From contig JAEYPE010000006.1 in the NCBI GenBank assembly GCA_023411035.1, positions 1 to 13,870 of the forward strand: a stretch of 13,870 nucleotides of DNA, in the 5' to 3' direction. The notes under the pieces are model-generated. The model was not told where the DNA came from. It made no database searches and saw nothing but the letters and a program-made list of their open reading frames with translations. This stretch comes from Pseudomonadota bacterium. Its GTDB lineage: Bacteria > Pseudomonadota > Alphaproteobacteria > Azospirillales > Azospirillaceae. Every line of letters begins with the position of its first letter. Position 1 is the stretch's first letter. The position numbers were made by a program, and so were the translations under genes. Positions 11,641 through 13,870 of this stretch are shown piece by piece.

Positions 11641-13870
11641 ATGAGTCAGTTCATCGACCGACTGCTGTTTTTTCGCAAATACAAAGAAAAATTCTCGGAC
11701 GGCCTTGGCGTCGTCACTGACGAGAACAGAGCTTGGGAGGACAATTACCGTTCGCGGTGGCAGAGCGACAAGATCGTCCGGTCGACCCATGGCGTGAATT
11801 GCACCGGGAGTTGCTCCTGGAAGATCTACGTCAAGAGCGGGCTGGTCACCTGGGAAATTCAGCAGACGGATTATCCCCGCACCCGCCCCGATCTGCCGAA
11901 CCACGAACCGCGCGGCTGTCCACGCGGGGCGAGTTACTCGTGGTATCTCTACAGCAGCAACCGCATCAAATACCCGCTGGTGCGCAGCCGTCTCATCGCC
12001 CTGTGGCGCGATGCGCGCAAGACGATGGATCCGGTCGAAGCATGGGCCTCGATCCAGGACGACCCGGCCAAACGGCAACATTATCAGCGGGTGCGCGGGC
12101 TCGGCGGTTTCGTGCGCGTCGAATGGGACGAGATCAACGAACTGATCGCCGCGGCCAACATCCACACCGTCAAGCGGTGGGGGCCCGACCGCGTCGTCGG
12201 CTTCTCCCCCATTCCGGCGATGTCGATGATCAGCTACGCCGCGGGGACGCGCTATCTCAGCCTGCTCGGCGGCGTGTGCATGTCCTTCTACGACTGGTAC
12301 TGCGATCTGCCGCCGTCCTCGCCGCAGACCTTCGGCGAACAGACCGACGTGCCGGAATCGGCCGACTGGTACAACGCCGGATATCTGCTGCTCTGGGGCT
12401 CGAACGTCTCGTTGACGCGCACGCCGGATGCCCATTTCTATACCGAGGCGCGGTACCGCGGCGCGAAAAGTGTGGTCATCGCCCCGGACTTCATGGAGGT
12501 CGCCCGCTTCGCCGATCTCTGGCTCCATCCCATACAGGGAACCGACGCCGCCTTGGCCCTGGCGATGGGCCACGTGATCCTGCGGGAATTCTTCGTCGAG
12601 CGGCAGGTCCCGTATTTCCAGGACTATGTCCGCCGCTATTCGGACCTGCCGTTCCTGGTGATTCTGGAGGAGGGTCCGAAAGGGCTGACGCCGGGCCGGA
12701 TGCTCCGGGCCGCCGATTTCCCGGACGGGCTCGGCCAGTCGAACAACCCGGACTGGAAGCCGGTGGTGATCGACGAGGCGACGGGCGAGATCGCCGCGCC
12801 GCAGGGAACTGCGGGATTCCGCTGGAACGAACAGGGCAAGTGGAATCTCGACCCGAAGGACGGCAACGGACGCGGGATCGCGCCACGGCTGAGCTTGCTC
12901 GGCGAAGGGACCGTCTCCGTCGCCTTTCCCTATTTCGGCACCACCGGGCAGTTCGGCCTGAGCCGGCACGCGCCGGTGCAGAACCGCGACGTTCCGGCGC
13001 GCTCGGTGACCCTGAAGGACGGGCGCGCCGTGAAGGTCGCGACCGTCTTCGACCTGATGCTCGGCAACTACGGCGTCGCGCGCGGGGCGGATGGCAAGGG
13101 GATCGGAAGCTACGACGACGACGCGCCCTTCACGCCCGCTTGGCAGGAGGCGATCACCGGGGTGCCGCGCGACCGCTGCATCGCCGTCGCCCGCGGCTTC
13201 GCCGCCAACGCCGAGGCGACGAACGGACGCTCGATGGTGATCATCGGGGCGGGTCTCAACCACTGGTACAATATGGACATGTCGTACCGGGCGGTGATGA
13301 CGATGCTGATCCTGTGCGGGTGCATCGGCCGCTCCGGGGGCGGCTGGGCACATTACGTCGGGCAGGAGAAGCTGCGCCCGCAGGCCGGCTGGCTCCCGGT
13401 CGCCTTCGCCTTGGACTGGGGGCGGCCGCCGCGGCAGATGAACTCGACCAGCTTCTTCTACGCCCACACCGACCAGTGGCGCTACGAGCGGATGGAGCTG
13501 TCCGAGCAGATCTCGCCGCTGGCCGATCCGGCGCGCTGGCCCGGCACCATGATCGACTGCAACGTGCGGGCGGAGCGCATGGGCTGGCTGCCGAGCGCGC
13601 CGCAGCTGATGGCGAATCCCCTGGCCGTCGCGCGGGAGGCCCGCAACAAGGGCGAGGACACGGCGGCCTATGTCGCACGCGCGCTCAACAGCGGGGGGCT
13701 GCGCATGGCCTGCGAGGATCCGGACGCGCCGGAGAACTGGCCGCGCAACCTGTTCGTGTGGCGCTCCAACCTGCTCGGTGCCAGCGGCAAGGGGCACGAA
13801 TATTTCCTGAAGCACCTGCTGGGTGCGCGCAACAACGTCCTCAACGAGGAAAGCGACCAGCGGCCGGTGG
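11641..13870 (+). CDS. narG: Respiratory nitrate reductase alpha subunit NarG, N-terminal 743 codons (runs off the window)
   Basis: Catalytic subunit of the membrane-bound nitrate reductase, which reduces nitrate to nitrite on the cytoplasmic face using quinol electrons passed through NarI and NarH. The frame is open from ATG 11641 to the window end; intact NarG is about 1,250 residues, so roughly 60 percent is present. It starts MSQFIDRLLFFRKYKEKFSD, typical of NarG and lacking a cleavable signal. FS0 iron-sulfur ligands are His50, Cys54, Cys58 and Cys93 (STHGVNCTGSCSWK, EPRGCPRGAS), and the molybdenum ligand is Asp222 (FYDWYCDLPP); all match Escherichia coli numbering. Further bis-MGD-domain blocks include LLLWGSNVSLTRTPDAHF, IGAGLNHWYNMDMSYRA and CGCIGRSGGGWAHYVGQEKL. 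A modest GGGGGAA ribosome-binding site precedes it. narH, narJ and narI are expected downstream. An FNR-like box upstream fits anaerobic induction. Confidence 0.97.
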   Translation, partial: MSQFIDRLLFFRKYKEKFSDGLGVVTDENRAWEDNYRSRWQSDKIVRSTHGVNCTGSCSWKIYVKSGLVTWEIQQTDYPRTRPDLPNHEPRGCPRGASYSWYLYSSNRIKYPLVRSRLIALWRDARKTMDPVEAWASIQDDPAKRQHYQRVRGLGGFVRVEWDEINELIAAANIHTVKRWGPDRVVGFSPIPAMSMISYAAGTRYLSLLGGVCMSFYDWYCDLPPSSPQTFGEQTDVPESADWYNAGYLLLWGSNVSLTRTPDAHFYTEARYRGAKSVVIAPDFMEVARFADLWLHPIQGTDAALALAMGHVILREFFVERQVPYFQDYVRRYSDLPFLVILEEGPKGLTPGRMLRAADFPDGLGQSNNPDWKPVVIDEATGEIAAPQGTAGFRWNEQGKWNLDPKDGNGRGIAPRLSLLGEGTVSVAFPYFGTTGQFGLSRHAPVQNRDVPARSVTLKDGRAVKVATVFDLMLGNYGVARGADGKGIGSYDDDAPFTPAWQEAITGVPRDRCIAVARGFAANAEATNGRSMVIIGAGLNHWYNMDMSYRAVMTMLILCGCIGRSGGGWAHYVGQEKLRPQAGWLPVAFALDWGRPPRQMNSTSFFYAHTDQWRYERMELSEQISPLADPARWPGTMIDCNVRAERMGWLPSAPQLMANPLAVAREARNKGEDTAAYVARALNSGGLRMACEDPDAPENWPRNLFVWRSNLLGASGKGHEYFLKHLLGARNNVLNEESDQRPV

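Noticed and set aside
11530..13815. A 761-codon open frame on the - strand
   Set aside because: It lies antisense to narG, which has full family motifs. Its sequence is Arg/Ala/Val-rich without a recognisable domain, the usual GC-rich shadow frame.
1..13870. CRISPR array, tRNA, rRNA, toxin-antitoxin, phage or defence system
   Set aside because: No regularly spaced repeats, cloverleaf sequences or recognisable defence or phage proteins were seen on either strand.

Overview
The window reads as chromosomal or megaplasmid DNA from a high-GC alphaproteobacterium, most likely in or near Azospirillum (Rhodospirillales). That placement is inferred from GC-rich codon use and gene content, and no taxonomic marker gene is present. 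No rRNA, tRNA or CRISPR array was seen.

Layout. (1) Positions 1-2632, + strand: the 3' end of a branched-chain amino acid ABC transporter operon. It holds the livM tail, livG, livF and then a metallo-beta-lactamase-fold protein that has lost every ligand private to the second metal site. (2) 2646-2674: a strong 13-bp hairpin. (3) 2691-3329: a zeta-class glutathione transferase of the maleylacetoacetate isomerase type. (4) 3339-8152: a decay zone. It contains two broken IS5-family elements in opposite orientation, an IS110-family transposase fragment, a probable relic of a TRAP DctP-type solute-binding protein, a 61-bp repeat present twice, and two adjacent hairpins. One intact gene stands in this zone: an exported protein with two PRC-barrel-like units joined by a Gln/Asn/Ser/Gly-rich linker (5688-6719). 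(5) 8186-10929, - strand: a two-gene EmrA/EmrB-type export pump with ATGA overlap. (6) 10930-11640: a 711-bp AT-rich divergent intergenic region carrying several dyads, including a good FNR/CRP-family box. (7) 11641 to the window end, + strand: the first 743 codons of narG, the catalytic subunit of membrane-bound nitrate reductase, with the FS0 and Mo ligands at the Escherichia coli positions.

How it works together. The Liv genes import branched-chain amino acids or related compounds, and the MBL-fold protein is probably co-transcribed with them. NarG would begin an anaerobic nitrate respiration operon (narGHJI expected downstream), and the FNR-like box fits oxygen-responsive control. EmrAB is a drug or solute pump with no visible link to nitrate respiration apart from the shared intergenic region. 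The middle zone looks like a long-lived insertion hotspot rather than an active composite transposon.

I did not find a clearly new multi-gene system. The observations most worth following are the coherent loss of metal site 2 in the MBL protein, the dyad cluster upstream of narG, the exported double PRC-barrel protein, and the repeats and hairpins in the decay zone.
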